Assembly (NCBI RefSeq): GCF_000972845.2
Contig: NC_040017.1
Location: forward strand, 22,653,606 to 22,717,605
Source of the DNA: Larimichthys crocea
Lineage: Eukaryota > Chordata > Actinopteri > Sciaenidae
Reading direction: 5' to 3'
DNA: 64,000 nt
Below are positions 1-11,000 of the stretch, piece after piece. A program made the translations under genes and the position numbers. The notes beneath the pieces were generated by a model, which made no database searches, was not told the DNA's origin, and saw only the letters and a program-made list of their open reading frames with translations. Within the stretch, counting starts at the first letter, position 1. The number at the start of each line of letters is the position of its first letter.

Positions 1-18
1 TTGAGCACAGCCTCTTAC

Positions 19-3000
19 CTAGAACCAGATCTGGATCTTGACCTCCTGCCATAGCCTCTGTGTCTGCCATCTCGCCTCATAGTTGAGTCTTCTCTTGAAT
101 TTCCCTATTAGACAATGATGGCAATTTTATTTTTTTACAAAATTACAAGCAGACAGCACCAAGTTTTAATTTAAAGAGTTCACACCCGAGTTCACAAATT
201 CCCATGTGGCACAACAGAGAAACTTCCTAGCCAACCGAGATAGCCACTGCAATGTTGAAATGACATTGAAATGCAAAGCTGAGAGTTTTTATCTCACAGG
301 ATTGACATTGTTATAAGAATTTTCAAACGACCCTTCGATAAGAAGACTGGATTCGAGGTATCAGAGTTTAAGTTGATTATTCTTGTACAAGAAGCGTTTA
401 ACAGTGCAGAAAAAGGCTCCCCGTGGAGCTTGAACAGTTGGTTCTTGTACACTCTCTAATGGGCTGTCTCAGACCCATAGATACAGATAGCATCATAAGT
501 CTTCTTAGTTTCCTTTAATTAATAGTTTCCCCAATATAAATGTCACCTCTCTGACCTGTCCCAGACCCTCGTTCTGTTCTGGACTTCTTCTATTTATACA
601 TGGACTTTACCCTTACCCTGCCAGTCTTAGCAACAAAGTCATGTTAGAGAAGTGAAAACAGAAAACGTGAGGAGTAGGAACTCACGTACACATCATATGA
701 TTTAAGACATCTGAAACACAGTATAAACCTAATTTGGTTTGAAGATTTACCCGTGTTTGAGAATAAGTCTCATTTATGGAACAATATCCATCTTGCATCA
801 TATGATGATCACCATGACTTATTCCTCCGCCGTGCTGAAGAATGACAAAGAAACAGCCACAGGAAACAGTGAAACAACAAATGAAAGCTTGCAGCTCCAC
901 ACAGTTCATCCTTGACATTGTCAAAACATAAATATTTAAAGCATTTTAAATATAATCATGGCTCAACATCTCATGTGAGAAGAACATCTTGATACTTAAG
1001 ACGAGTTATTATTATAATTCAGTTACAATTTTACCTCTATACCACCAGTCTGTCCCATCATATGTGGATGAGCATGCTCCATGTTGTGCATCTGACCGGA
1101 AAACTGGTTAAACACATTTTCAGGAATGCCCCTGTCAGGACAAAATATACTATAGTGAGTCTGAGTATTACCAAAACAAAAGAACACATTAAAAGGAATG
1201 ACACAATCAATCTATTTTTACAAATGGATTCCAGCTCCAAAACTTTGGTACAGGCCAGCTCAGTAGTATAGCATCAGCAGATAAAAACCTAAAAACACCC
1301 GTTCACCATTTTATCCTATACATTTCATGAAACTCACTGTGGTTGAGCATTGCCTTCTTTAGCCGTGATATCCTCGGGTTCATCGTCATAGTCAAATCGG
1401 TCAAGGAGTTTCTGAAATATATGTAGATAAAAATATATTACACACAGACAACAGGTTTCGAATTAAGAGAGCACAGCAGCAACAAAACAGGCTACAACAA
1501 AATATGTTTTAGTTGTTACTATAGTGAATTTAACCGTTCTATCACTTGAGCTGCTCTGTGCCTAACAGTGGGGTTTGCCTAATTTGTGTTTAATCACAAC
1601 AGGAAATATTACGACACTGAGCTATACCATTACCTCAGCTAAAGAGCTTTTCTTTTCTGTGTGCGTGCCGTATGGGTTGAGCTGGCCCACAGGCATCTGG
1701 GGTGGGTTTGATATGTTGTTAGCGACGGTGGTGGCAAGACTCTTATCTGCCTGCTGGAAGTTCTGGAGCATCCTCTGAAGCTAAAGGACGGAGAGAGAGA
1801 GAAAGGTTAAAACAATTCTTCGCCTACCATGATCTAGAACTGCCAGAGCACTATAAGCTATTAATCACTTACCTCCTGTCCATGAGGAGACTGAAACAGC
1901 TGTGCCACAGCAGCTAAGGCATCAGGACTAGGTAGCTGGGGCACAGCAGACACAACTGAGGCACTAGTGAGAGGATGCTGTGTCTCTGGTTGAGCGTCAA
2001 TAGGAACTGTTCAGATAGAAGAACATCACTTTCCTTAATTTTCAGGTATTGTTGTAAATAGTCAAACATTGCCCATAGAGAATTATATCATTTAATTTAC
2101 CTTCCAGTCCAGGGGCGGGTACAATGGCTCCATTTGCCATATCCATCAGAGGCTGAATGATGTCCATGTCGAACACACCATTCTTCTGCCACAGGTTCAG
2201 CACACGGACAATTTTGCTCTGATAAAATAAAAACAAGCAATCCCACCTTTAGGATAATTCATACTATCATTCACTGTAATCACAATTACAAATACCGAAA
2301 GCACAAAGACAGAGCACCTTATCATCCTCCGGACAGCGGTAAAGGTTTTGAAAAGTATCGTTGAAGTTCTTCAGGAATCTGGGCCCGAATACATCTTTGT
2401 CCACGCCGAACTGATGTCGTGACTGTCGCACAATGGAATCAACCACATACAAACCAGGGACTTTCAATTCTGGCTTGCACTGAAAAAAATTAAAAAAGAC
2501 AATTTATTGCCACTTTGAACTCAAATGTTTCATACAATGTGTAGTAAAGGCTCTACAGTACATACCTTCTTAATGAACTTTTCAACAATCTGGACAACAT
2601 GTTTGTAAAGCTAATGAAAGACAAAAAACAACAACATTAGTCACAGAACACTAGATAATACATGCAATGTATAACCAGTAGACCACATGCAAACGTCACA
2701 TTTGACAAGTCACGTTGAGGTTATTGACGTCTTTGGAAAGATCACATCCCGAAATAAGGGATCAAGTTTGCAAGATAGTAAAATACTTATTATAAAATCT
2801 GAATTTTTACATCATTAATCAGCTCCATAGCCTGGAATAATGAAACATTTGAACTCTAACACCCTGCCATGGAAAACAAAGAATTTAATGATTACAGCCA
2901 TTTCAAAAGAATATAATGATAACACCAAACTTTTTCAAAAACTTTGGCTTATCATTTGCAAGGAGGAGTGCTAGAGCAGGACTTATTCGTTACTCACTCA

Positions 3001-4969
3001 CTGACTATCCAGTTTGTAGCCATATCTACTACTACTACAAAGTTGGTTAAGGTCATAGACATAAGGACATAGTCTAGTTAAAAAAAAAAAAGTACAAACT
3101 GTTGCATCCCACAATCCACACAACCAGAAGTGAGTAATTGATGTGAAAATTATAATTTATAGGTATAATAAAAATCATTCTGTAACTATCAGTCAAAATC
3201 AATTCTTCTTATTGTTTCTTCTAAAAACATCTCAACCAAGAAATCTACGAGACCCCATCATATATTTGCTTTACCTTGATAGCTTTGATGGCTGACTTTG
3301 TTACAGACATCATCTTAGCACGGGATATTGGAGGCTTCATGTCAATCATGGAGAACAACTGATTGGTTTTCAAAAAAAAAAGAAAAAAAAGAATTAAAAC
3401 AGTTAATATTCAAAAGTAAAAACAATGGTATACAACAACATTAGGAAACGTGACACAGACGACAGATTTTCCACTGGTAGATAATAGAAAATTCAGCAAC
3501 AGCAAACAAAATAATTATGATATGTATATAATTCAGGGAACAGATGGATTAAACATGTTATTTTTCATAAACCTACACATCCACAGACAACTTGACATGG
3601 GTAAATAATGGATGTTCTCATCCTCACAAAACTTTTCTTTCACTGGGATGTCACGACTTCTGCACAGACAGTTAAACTTAATATAGACTGTGTGTGTTAA
3701 AGAGTTAAAACTTTAAACACTTGGTCACTTACTTTTGTAATATTATTTATATTATGGTCACTTTACATTACAGTACTTTTATATATATCATGTCACTTTT
3801 TATCCTCAGTACTTGTCTGTTTTGAATGTTGATTGTTTTTCGTGTTTATTGTGTAGGTTATAGATATTTCTGTCTTTAATTTCTGTGCCCTTTTATCTGA
3901 TTCTGCTTCTGTAGTGTATATTACACTTTCTGCTGCTGTAACAAGTGAATTTCCCCATTGTGGGATAAATAAAATCTAATCTAATCTAATCATATTCAGG
4001 CTCACCAACATATAGTGCATAAACAGAAATGTCAGTGAAGCCTGGGTGTCAAACATTTCATTCATAAACAATCACTGGTGTCTTTAATGTTTTGATTTTA
4101 AAAATTTCAACATGACCCAACATCACAGACACACATTCAAATAAAAACACAGCAAGGTAAGAGGACAACAATAAACTCTCCCTGAGAGGATTAGGTGTGC
4201 ATCATGTGTAACCATGGTGACCCAGCCAACACAAAAGAGACTTTCTCCTTCACACTGAAAAAACAGACAAACCCAGGTTTAAAACTCAACACTAACTCTC
4301 TCCTAACCTGTTAATCTGTCATCGTAGTGCACCTCTGTGGTCAAAGGTCACGTCTAACGACAGCTTCATGTGTAAATGCGTCATAAACAGGAGTTATAGA
4401 AAGCTGTAGTGGTTATATTCAATACGCCTACACTTTTACTGACAGCTCATGGTGGTGTTAACTAAGTCAACAATTATCTTAACGTTAGCTAGACGCTGAA
4501 ATAAAAAAAGGGGCTGAAATCAGGAGGTCGTCCACTGATCAGATGATCGGTGGTTCGATCCCCGGGCTCCCCCAAAGTCTGCCAAGTGTCCTTGGGTAAA
4601 AATACTCAACCCCAAATTACTCCCCTGTCAAAAAAAAATAAAAGAAAAAGCGGCAGCTAAATGACTAAAGTATAAAAAATGTAAAATGAAATCTGAGGCC
4701 TTGCCTGACAAGATTAACCCTGAACTCGACTGAAGCTAGTGGCTAACACATAGCAGTCAAAACGATGTTTATGTTTTGATCGACTAACCAAACGTCCACC
4801 TAAAAGAAAGACTTAATTCACACCGTGAAGTTGAACTAGTATCAGCTCAGCTATCAAACAAATCAGCTGGATTATAACTCAACCCGACTGACATTAGCTT
4901 TTTTTTTTAGCCTCTCTGTAAAAACACAGCAAACTTTACCTCCATGTTGAACGCGTTCACTGCATCCAT
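19..4969 (-). CDS. scaf4: SR-related CTD-associated factor 4 (5' half of gene, partial)
   Basis: Known role: SCAF4 and its paralogue SCAF8 bind the phosphorylated C-terminal domain of RNA polymerase II in the nucleus and stop premature use of upstream poly(A) sites. Seen here, in transcription order, are coding exons at 4940-4969, 3275-3358, 2566-2610, 2318-2479, 2101-2218, 1873-2006, 1634-1780, 1338-1411, 1035-1131 and 751-834. They join in frame into about 325 residues. The start (MDAVNAFNME) is the SCAF4 N-terminus; SCAF8 begins differently. Exons 1-5 (residues 1-146) form the CTD-interaction domain, with KVPGLYVVDSIVRQSRHQFG and SKIVRVLNLWQKNGVF. Exon 8 carries KLLDRFDYDDEPED. A tentative further exon at 19-93 reads as an RS-rich start (GRRSRSRSGSR), matching the family's next region. 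I could not assign exons between 94 and 750. The RRM and the proline-rich C-terminus lie beyond position 1. The a or b fish paralogue cannot be decided. Confidence 0.88.
94..750. other. scaf4 intronic sequence with no assigned exon
   Basis: AT-rich sequence between the exon at 751-834 and the tentative RS exon at 19-93. A stretch at 684-708 on the minus strand has an acceptor and a donor, but it would put a stop codon two codons into scaf4. Another stretch near 571-600 reads briefly as an SR-like peptide. Neither is strong enough to call as an exon. Confidence 0.4.
3700..3991 (+). mobile_element. LINE 3' end fragment, copy 1 (in scaf4 intron 1)
   Basis: The fragment ends in the signature of teleost CR1/L2/Rex1-like LINE 3' ends: a CTGCTGTAACAAG block, a TTCCCCATTGTGGGATAAATAAA block, then a tandem TAATC-type tail at 3968-3991. 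Upstream at about 3720-3810 are two degenerate units around TTATGGTCACTT. It matches, in inverted orientation, the interrupted copy at 5230-6085, including about 45 bases that are nearly identical (3828-3872 against 5370-5414). Copy 1 has a single GTTGATTG (3828-3835) and so keeps the uninterrupted structure. The exact family was not determined. Confidence 0.75.
4514..4660 (+). mobile_element. tRNA-derived SINE-like fragment
   Basis: The sequence resembles a widespread teleost repeat: AGGAGGTCGTCCACTGATC, then a Pol III B box (GGTTCGATCCC, 4552-4562), then AGTGTCCTTGGG and ACTCAACCCCAAATTACTCCC, followed by an A-rich stretch. A tRNA-type A box and cloverleaf cannot be drawn, so this is a repeat fragment and not a tRNA gene. 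The family name is uncertain. Confidence 0.6.
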
Positions 4970-5210
4970 AGCGGTCTGTTACGTTGAAGAAACAGTCCAG
5001 TAGTCGTGTCCACTCTACCCGATCGTGACCATGTGTTGGTTACAGAGTTAACGACATAACGTAGCGACGCTGAGAGGTTTTTATTTCGGCTCCTGATGCG
5101 ATCACGCCAGGCTAACAGGGACGAGGCTACAAGGCTGCTTCGCGGTTCCACCCCGTGCGTGACCGTCTGCGTCTGACGTCACGGGGTGGTGCTGCCTTCA
5201 CGTGTTATCG
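4970..5210 (-). promoter_or_regulatory. scaf4: scaf4 5' leader and likely core promoter
   Basis: This is GC- and CpG-richer sequence immediately upstream of the scaf4 start codon, in an otherwise AT-rich area. It holds a perfect palindromic CRE (TGACGTCA, 5174-5181) and an E-box CACGTG (5199-5204) about 200 bp upstream of the ATG. These are typical of TATA-less housekeeping promoters. The transcription start was not determined. The promoter call is inferred from position, composition and motifs. Confidence 0.5.
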
Positions 5211-5229
5211 GAAAAAAAAGGCGGCGAGT

Positions 5230-6085
5230 GGAATAAATAATTAGATTATTAGATTTATTAATCCCACCACGGGGAGATTTACTTGTTACAGCAGCAGAGG
5301 AAAAGTGTACAGAATAAGAAAAAAGTAGAAAAGGCAAAAAACAAACAAAAAAAAAACACAATAAACAGACAGAAATATCTATAACCTACACAATAAACAG
5401 GAAAAACAATCAACTTTAACTTTATTTATTTATATAGCACCTTTCATACTGAATTATAGCCAAAAGTGCTTCACAGAGCACAGTAAAAACAGAAATAGAC
5501 AACAGGGCAGTTTCATGAAAAACTAGAAATTAAAAGAAAAAGTAAAAACATAAAACTACAACAATAAAAGAACCTATAGGATAAAAAGCATAATTTAAGA
5601 CCAGTTGCAGTAAAAGTAGATATGACCTGTGCAGTAAATAAGCACCAGAGATAAAAGTAACAGGGAGTGATCAGGACGTAAAAATTTAGCAGTGAATGGC
5701 ACCTTAGGTAAAAGCCAGGGTAAAGAGATATGTCTTAAATTGTTTTTTAAAAAATGTCTACAGAGGTGCAGTCCCTCAGATCCATAGGCAGGCTGTTCCA
5801 GAGATGGAGGCCGCGGTAGCTAAAAGCGGCCTCACCAAACTTCTTTGTGGAGGTTCTGGGGACAGATGCAGAGGATCTGAGGGACCTGCTTGGTACATAC
5901 CAATCAACCTGCCATCAAGTGGCAAGATATATAAAAAGAGTATTGTAATGTAAAGTGACCATAGTGTAAGAAAATATTGCAAAGAAAGTGACCATGATAC
6001 AAATAATAATATTATTGCAAGAGTAGTGACCATAATATAAATACTATTACAAAAGTAAGTGATCATGATGTAAATGATAACTGCT
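5230..6085 (-). mobile_element. LINE 3' end fragment, copy 2, split by a later insertion
   Basis: This is the same element as at 3700-3991 but on the minus strand. Its 3' end (TAATC-type tail, poly(A) signal, CTGCTGTAACAAG block) is at about 5230-5414. Its upstream part, about four degenerate 33-38-bp units each containing (T)ATGGTCACT, is at about 5909-6085. The two halves are separated by the element at 5415-5900. Copies 1 and 2 flank the first exon and promoter of scaf4 in inverted orientation, roughly 1.2 kb apart. Confidence 0.72.
5415..5900 (-). mobile_element. About 490-bp retroelement fragment with 8-bp target site duplication
   Basis: The insert is flanked by direct repeats CAATCAAC at 5407-5414 and 5901-5908; copy 1 of the host LINE has the site once. 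Read on the minus strand, the insert ends in AAGGTGCTATATAAATAAAT and AAAGT, a familiar 3' end of fish non-LTR repeats. Its 5' side contains a block around GGCTGTTCCAGAGATGGAGG (5791-5810, plus strand) that is also common in fish repeats. It has no terminal inverted repeats and no intact protein. I infer a 5'-truncated LINE- or SINE-type insertion. Confidence 0.65.
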
Positions 6086-6089
6086 AAAT

Positions 6090-6771
6090 AAATAAATGTT
6101 TTTAAAATAGGGTTTTACATTGAATTATTATATGACTAATTTGATGGTTGATTACATTTGAATGTTATCTTCAACATAAAATGTCTCATTATATTTCAAT
6201 TGCCAGATTTCCGAGGAGCATTTGAAAGCCACCTGTTTGTACGCTGTTAGTTGTTACCTGGAGCATCAGCACTGCAAAACTAAGCACTATGCTGCTTCTT
6301 GTCAAAGTTTCTATTATTCAAAGAGAGCATGCCCTCACTGTGTGCATGACCAGCTGTTCTATTATTATGTCTATGCATATATCTGACAGCTGTTCTGGTC
6401 ACATGCGGACGCACCCTCGTGTTGCGGAGTGTGTACCAGATCTGTGGTACCATGATCACTGATAGTGTAAAGGTTAACATAACATCTGGTGTTTTCATTG
6501 GTCCTATTACCCTGCCCGATCCTCTTACACTTTCCTGAAATGTTTCATAAACATTTGTTTTTGCACTGTCACGCACTCCTGTGGCCAAACCTGCAAACTG
6601 CAGCTCCTGAAGTCCACAGAGTCCAGCAGCATTACCACACATGTGCGTGACAGATGGACAGATTTCTCTCTAAGAGAGCAGGACCAACTTTTCCATCTAC
6701 TGGAGACTCGATTTTGTCTTCCATTAAATTCTCTTCTAACTTTGTGGAAGCAGCTTCTCTCCCAAAATGAG
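6090..6771. other. mrap: Upstream region of mrap
   Basis: This sequence lies between the repeat cluster and the first coding exon of mrap. It probably holds the promoter and 5' leader of mrap. I saw no convincing TATA box, upstream exon or other gene. From 6643 the plus strand is open in the mrap frame, giving 43 extra codons before the usual start. The minus-strand ORF at 6280-6642 has no recognisable features. Confidence 0.4.
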
Positions 6772-7224
6772 ATGATGGCTGCAGTGGAGAACTCAACCAG
6801 CCAGGAATGGGAGTACTATTATGATTATCTCGATCCTGTGATTGTAGATGAGAGCCAGCTGAAATATAATAAATGTAAGTCTTTATGCTGTGTATACATT
6901 TTGCACCTTTCTTCTGTTACATTAAGATAACAGCAGTTTTCCTCTCCTATTTTCAGACTCAATTGTCATAATATTTTGGATCCTCCTGGCTGCTTTTGTT
7001 GGATTCCTCTTTCTCTGTTTGAATCTAATGTCTCGTAGTGAAAACTTGCCACGGTAAGTGTGATGCATAATATTCCATGTCTTAATTGGAGGTAGAGGGA
7101 GGTGAGGCTCATAACTATGTACTAACTTTATAAAGCTACTTTATTTTTTTTATAATGTTTTTATTGTATTTTTTATTGCAGGAGTCTAAAATCCAAAGGA
7201 AGTCACAGAACAGCAACTACTTGA
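6772..7224 (+). CDS. mrap: Melanocortin-2 receptor accessory protein
   Basis: Known role: MRAP is a small single-pass protein that forms antiparallel homodimers and is required for surface delivery and ACTH signalling of the MC2 receptor. Exons 6772-6874, 6957-7053 and 7182-7224 join in frame (phases 1 and 2) to 80 residues. Visible features are an N-glycosylation sequon NST (residues 7-9), the tyrosine-rich EWEYYYDYLD and VDE motif typical of MRAP1, then LKYNKYSIVI leading into the transmembrane helix (about residues 36-58). The C-terminal tail is only about 20 residues, far shorter than in the 172-residue human protein. The YLD before the VDE motif favours MRAP over MRAP2, and so does the location beside urb1. 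The start was placed at 6772 (or 6775) by homology; an in-frame ATG at 6643 would add 43 residues. A possible poly(A) signal ATTAAA is at 7282-7287. Confidence 0.87.
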
Positions 7225-8018
7225 TCTGAGGCTGAATCTGATGTGAACAAAAATTGTTAATAATTGTGGTGATTGACTCAAATTAAAAGTCAGAATTATT
7301 AAAATGCAAATGGGAAATGTTTGAATAGAACTTTTGAGGCAATGTGTAAGAAAGAGTAGTCGATGATTCTTCTTTCTGAATACCTGCAAAGTACAAAACT
7401 ACCATTACTGTTAAACAAAATGTTGTGTATCTATTATCCTGTACTTTAACCGGCAGTGTGTACACGTGAACCCTGCTGTCAATGTGAAAAGTACATTTTT
7501 ATGTCTGCAACTTCAGCAAGTGTGATACACTAAAGAAGCACTTTTTGGGGTGTTTGCAAATGTGTCACTTTTCACATACTCTCCTACACTCAAGGGGATT
7601 TTCTTTCTTGACCTGGAAACCCACTGGCATTAGACACACTCACTTGGAGTAAGGCCAAGTCAAATTTGACAGCCTTTGATAAGTGGACCTGGACTACAGG
7701 TTCTTTATATGAAAGAAACCTGTGGTCATTTACATTGCCTTTTTATTGTTATTGATCTGCATTACTTTCTTCTTGTGTGATTTTTTTTACCTGTTTATTT
7801 ATGGTGTGCTACATGTTGAATTTTCAGGGAAAACAGGATATATATAGAAATGTATAAAAGATCACAGTTTCATAACAGATTTGTAAAACAATATTTTATA
7901 ACAGGGTTTTACAAAATATCTTCAGTCTTTTTACAAAAACCAAACAAAGAAGCAAAATGAAAGACTACAAGCTTTGTTTCCTCTTTTTAAAGAGCACAGT
8001 AGCGTTCAGATGTCAGAT
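7225..8018. other. Tail-to-tail spacer between mrap and urb1
   Basis: The two genes converge here and the spacer holds both 3' untranslated regions. ATTAAA at 7282-7287 (plus) may serve mrap. On the minus strand AATAAA signals at 7794-7799 and 7742-7747 may serve urb1. No further gene is seen. Confidence 0.45.
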
Positions 8019-11000
8019 CTAACTCTTCATGGGGAGGATGTCACTGCAGATGGCTCTGATGGCTGTTTGAGTCAGTGATGACTTGGAACTTTTCTGTCTC
8101 TTACACTTGGCTCTGGTCACCAAACTGACATGAGACATGAACAGCTCTGCCGATGTGGCTCCACTCCACAACTCATGGATGTACAATGACGACAGGAAGA
8201 GACCTGCTTCTGGAAAAAAAAAAAGAGAAAACAAGAAGCTGAATTAATTCACAACTGGGTTCTCTTCTGTCAGATTTTTATAACAAAAAATTAAAACGTA
8301 AAAAATAAACATGTTGATGTTTTTGTGTTTTTTTTATTTTAGCATATGTCGAAGTCAAGTTCTCTCCTCCGCACTTACCACACCTGTAGCAAATACAATT
8401 ATATAATTAAACTAATTTCAAATAACTGAATGTTTTGTACAAGCAACATGCAACATTTGGTTTCTGATGGTAACTAAAATAAATGTTGCGTGTAATATCT
8501 TTATCCACTCACAGTCCATAGAATGTTTGTGAGGATCTGGGACCTTTTAATCATTTTATAATCATTACGATGTATTTTAACATCATGGTATGCCATAAAG
8601 TTAATTTTTTTTGCCTTCTTTAGGAAACAGTTTTGCCAGTGGTGCTCTAAAACTCTCAGTGTGTAAATACAACAAGAGTTATAGAGTGGAAAAAAGGTTT
8701 TTAAGTGAGCACAGTGTGTTACAGTATTGATATTGTATTGTATTGTCTGGTGTGCACACTAGAAGTCACAGACAGTCTGTGAATAAGATGACAGGCTCTT
8801 ACCACGTCGGGACTGATCACATGTGGCTTCTGGAAGGCAGGCAGAGACGACTGCTTGATGCAGCTCTGGAAGCTGGCCTTGGCTCTCTAGAAAGTGTATC
8901 ATAATGTTGTTAAACAGCTGGAAGGTCTCCTCTCTTTCCGAAATGCAGGAGTGACACTGAGCCTCAAAGGCCTGATGGTGAAGTCGAAGGAGGTCTGCTT
9001 TCAAGCCAGCATCGGGTAACACAACATCCACAATTTCCCTGTGTTTTATCACAGCCTTTTCGACCCAGTGCAAGAATTCTTTTGTTCTGTTTTCATCATA
9101 CGAGTCCTCCACCAAGCACCTCAGGGACCACTTGGTGAGCAGGTGTGCGGTATCACTGGCCAAACGACCGGGATGCAGTTTGTCTCTTGGCTGAGCCGGC
9201 TGGGGCTCAGACAGGGGGAACACAGGTTCCCAGTGAACAAAGATACTGCTGAGGTAAGATTTACACTCTGTCAGGAGACTCTCTTCTTGTTTCTCAGTCT
9301 CAGCGTCGTCTGCCAGGTTCTCTTTTCGTGTGCGGGCCTTGAAAGAGGAGCCTTTACCTCGCGTCTTATCCTTCCCTGTCCCTAAGGAGGGAGATGAGCA
9401 AAATTATGTTTATGCTATTAAAGATACAAGGAATGATTTAAATACTGTGGAAAAGAACATAATGCTCCAGTTTGTAATGGGAAAAAAAAAACTGAGTGCA
9501 GCATGTACTAATAATACCACATGTAACAACGTGATGCTTTTTAAGTTTCATTTCCCTACGGAGAAGGAAACATGAGGTCAGCCACAGAGCGGTTATTGAC
9601 CGGAGCTGCTGCCGTTACAATGTTACGGTCTGTCAGGTTGCACACTTTATAACATAGGACTGGCTTCACTGTTGCCTTAGTTTTCCAAACTAAATACAAT
9701 ATAAAAAGGTTAGCAGTCATGTAACTTGTGGAAAGTAACTACACTGTATATGTGTGTCATGTTCAGGTTGGTGAATTTCTGTTTGTGATGGTCATTTCTC
9801 TTCGAGTCTGGCAGATGGTACCAGCTGTAACTGATCCTCCTGGACTGATTTTTGACTTCTTTGTCTCCTGTTGCTCCAAAAACTCACATATCTAATGGCT
9901 TACTGCAGAATACCTTCTAAAATTTATATCAAACTAGTATCTCTATGTGTTTACCATATATGACAGAATCAGTTGAACGATACACTTAAATGTCACTCAC
10001 CCAGCAATTCCTTTACTTTATGCTTTTCGGACAGGGCTTGTATTTGAGTAAGGACCGCTGTGTTGCGGGACAGGGAGGCCCAGCAGAGAAGCAAAGTGAG
10101 GACTTCGGTACAAGACAGAGGCTGTGGGTGAAGTGTCAGCCGGTCAGCCTGTTTGTTTATATCGAGAGCTGCCCCGCAATGCTTCAGTATCGAGCAGAGA
10201 GTCTGCAGAAACAGGCTGAGTTGAGCGGCCTTTACACGTAGCCTGATAAGAGGAAATCAGAAACACAAACAGATAGTTAATATTTATTATGTGTGGTTTT
10301 GGCGGAGTATAGCTCATTATTTAATATAAAACAATAATAATAATCAAAAGCCTGAGGAGTGGCTTGAAACTTGAGATCTTGTTCAGTAAGTTTCACCTGA
10401 GGTGTCTGCTGATAGTTGTTGCCACATACAGGAATTCACTGATGAGTGGAAGTGGGAGACACTTCACTGAGCTCTGAGGTTTCTCCTCTGCAGAAGAGGA
10501 GGAGATCTTAGCTTCATCCAGCTGCTTCTCCTTCTGCCCAAGGTTGGTGAACCACAGCACATGGAGCAGATCTATGATGGCACTGAGCAGCTGCTGGTCT
10601 AGATTCCTGTGGAGGATAAGTTCAGACTTATGTAGAGCGTAGAGATTAATGTAGTAATATGAATGATAATTAAAGAAAGACCCAATTTAACAAATGAACC
10701 TTATTCTGGAGCTTACTTTTTTTCAACCATCTGTATCATCCAGGTTAGGAGCCCGCAGCTCTTGGTGAGATTATAAGCTGCTCTGGTCACACGAGCGGCC
10801 TGGCATAACACCTTGATAATCTGTGCCTAGACAGAGATACATGAGAAATTTGTTTTCCTTATGAACTGTATTTTAGAGCATTGATGTGTTGCATCATTGT
10901 GATTCCCGCAGTGTATACCTGACAGTGTTCATCACACAGGGGGCTGCTGCTGTAGCCTAAAAGGGTCTGAAAGATGCCTTGTTGATCACACAATTCATAG

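Noticed and set aside
684..708. Possible extra scaf4 exon on the minus strand with acceptor TTTCAG and donor GTGAGT
   Set aside because: In the required phase it gives a stop after two codons, and the segment resembles no known SCAF4 sequence. A stop-carrying alternative exon cannot be excluded but is not supported.
4552..4562. tRNA B box (GGTTCGATCCC)
   Set aside because: No A box, anticodon arm or cloverleaf around it; it belongs to a SINE-like repeat.
5415..5900. hAT DNA transposon, suggested by the 8-bp target duplication
   Set aside because: The ends are not inverted repeats, and the minus-strand 3' end looks like a non-LTR retroelement tail.
8759..9223. 154-residue ORF as an independent gene
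   Set aside because: It is the body of urb1 exon 38 (8803-9381) and reads straight into flanking intron.
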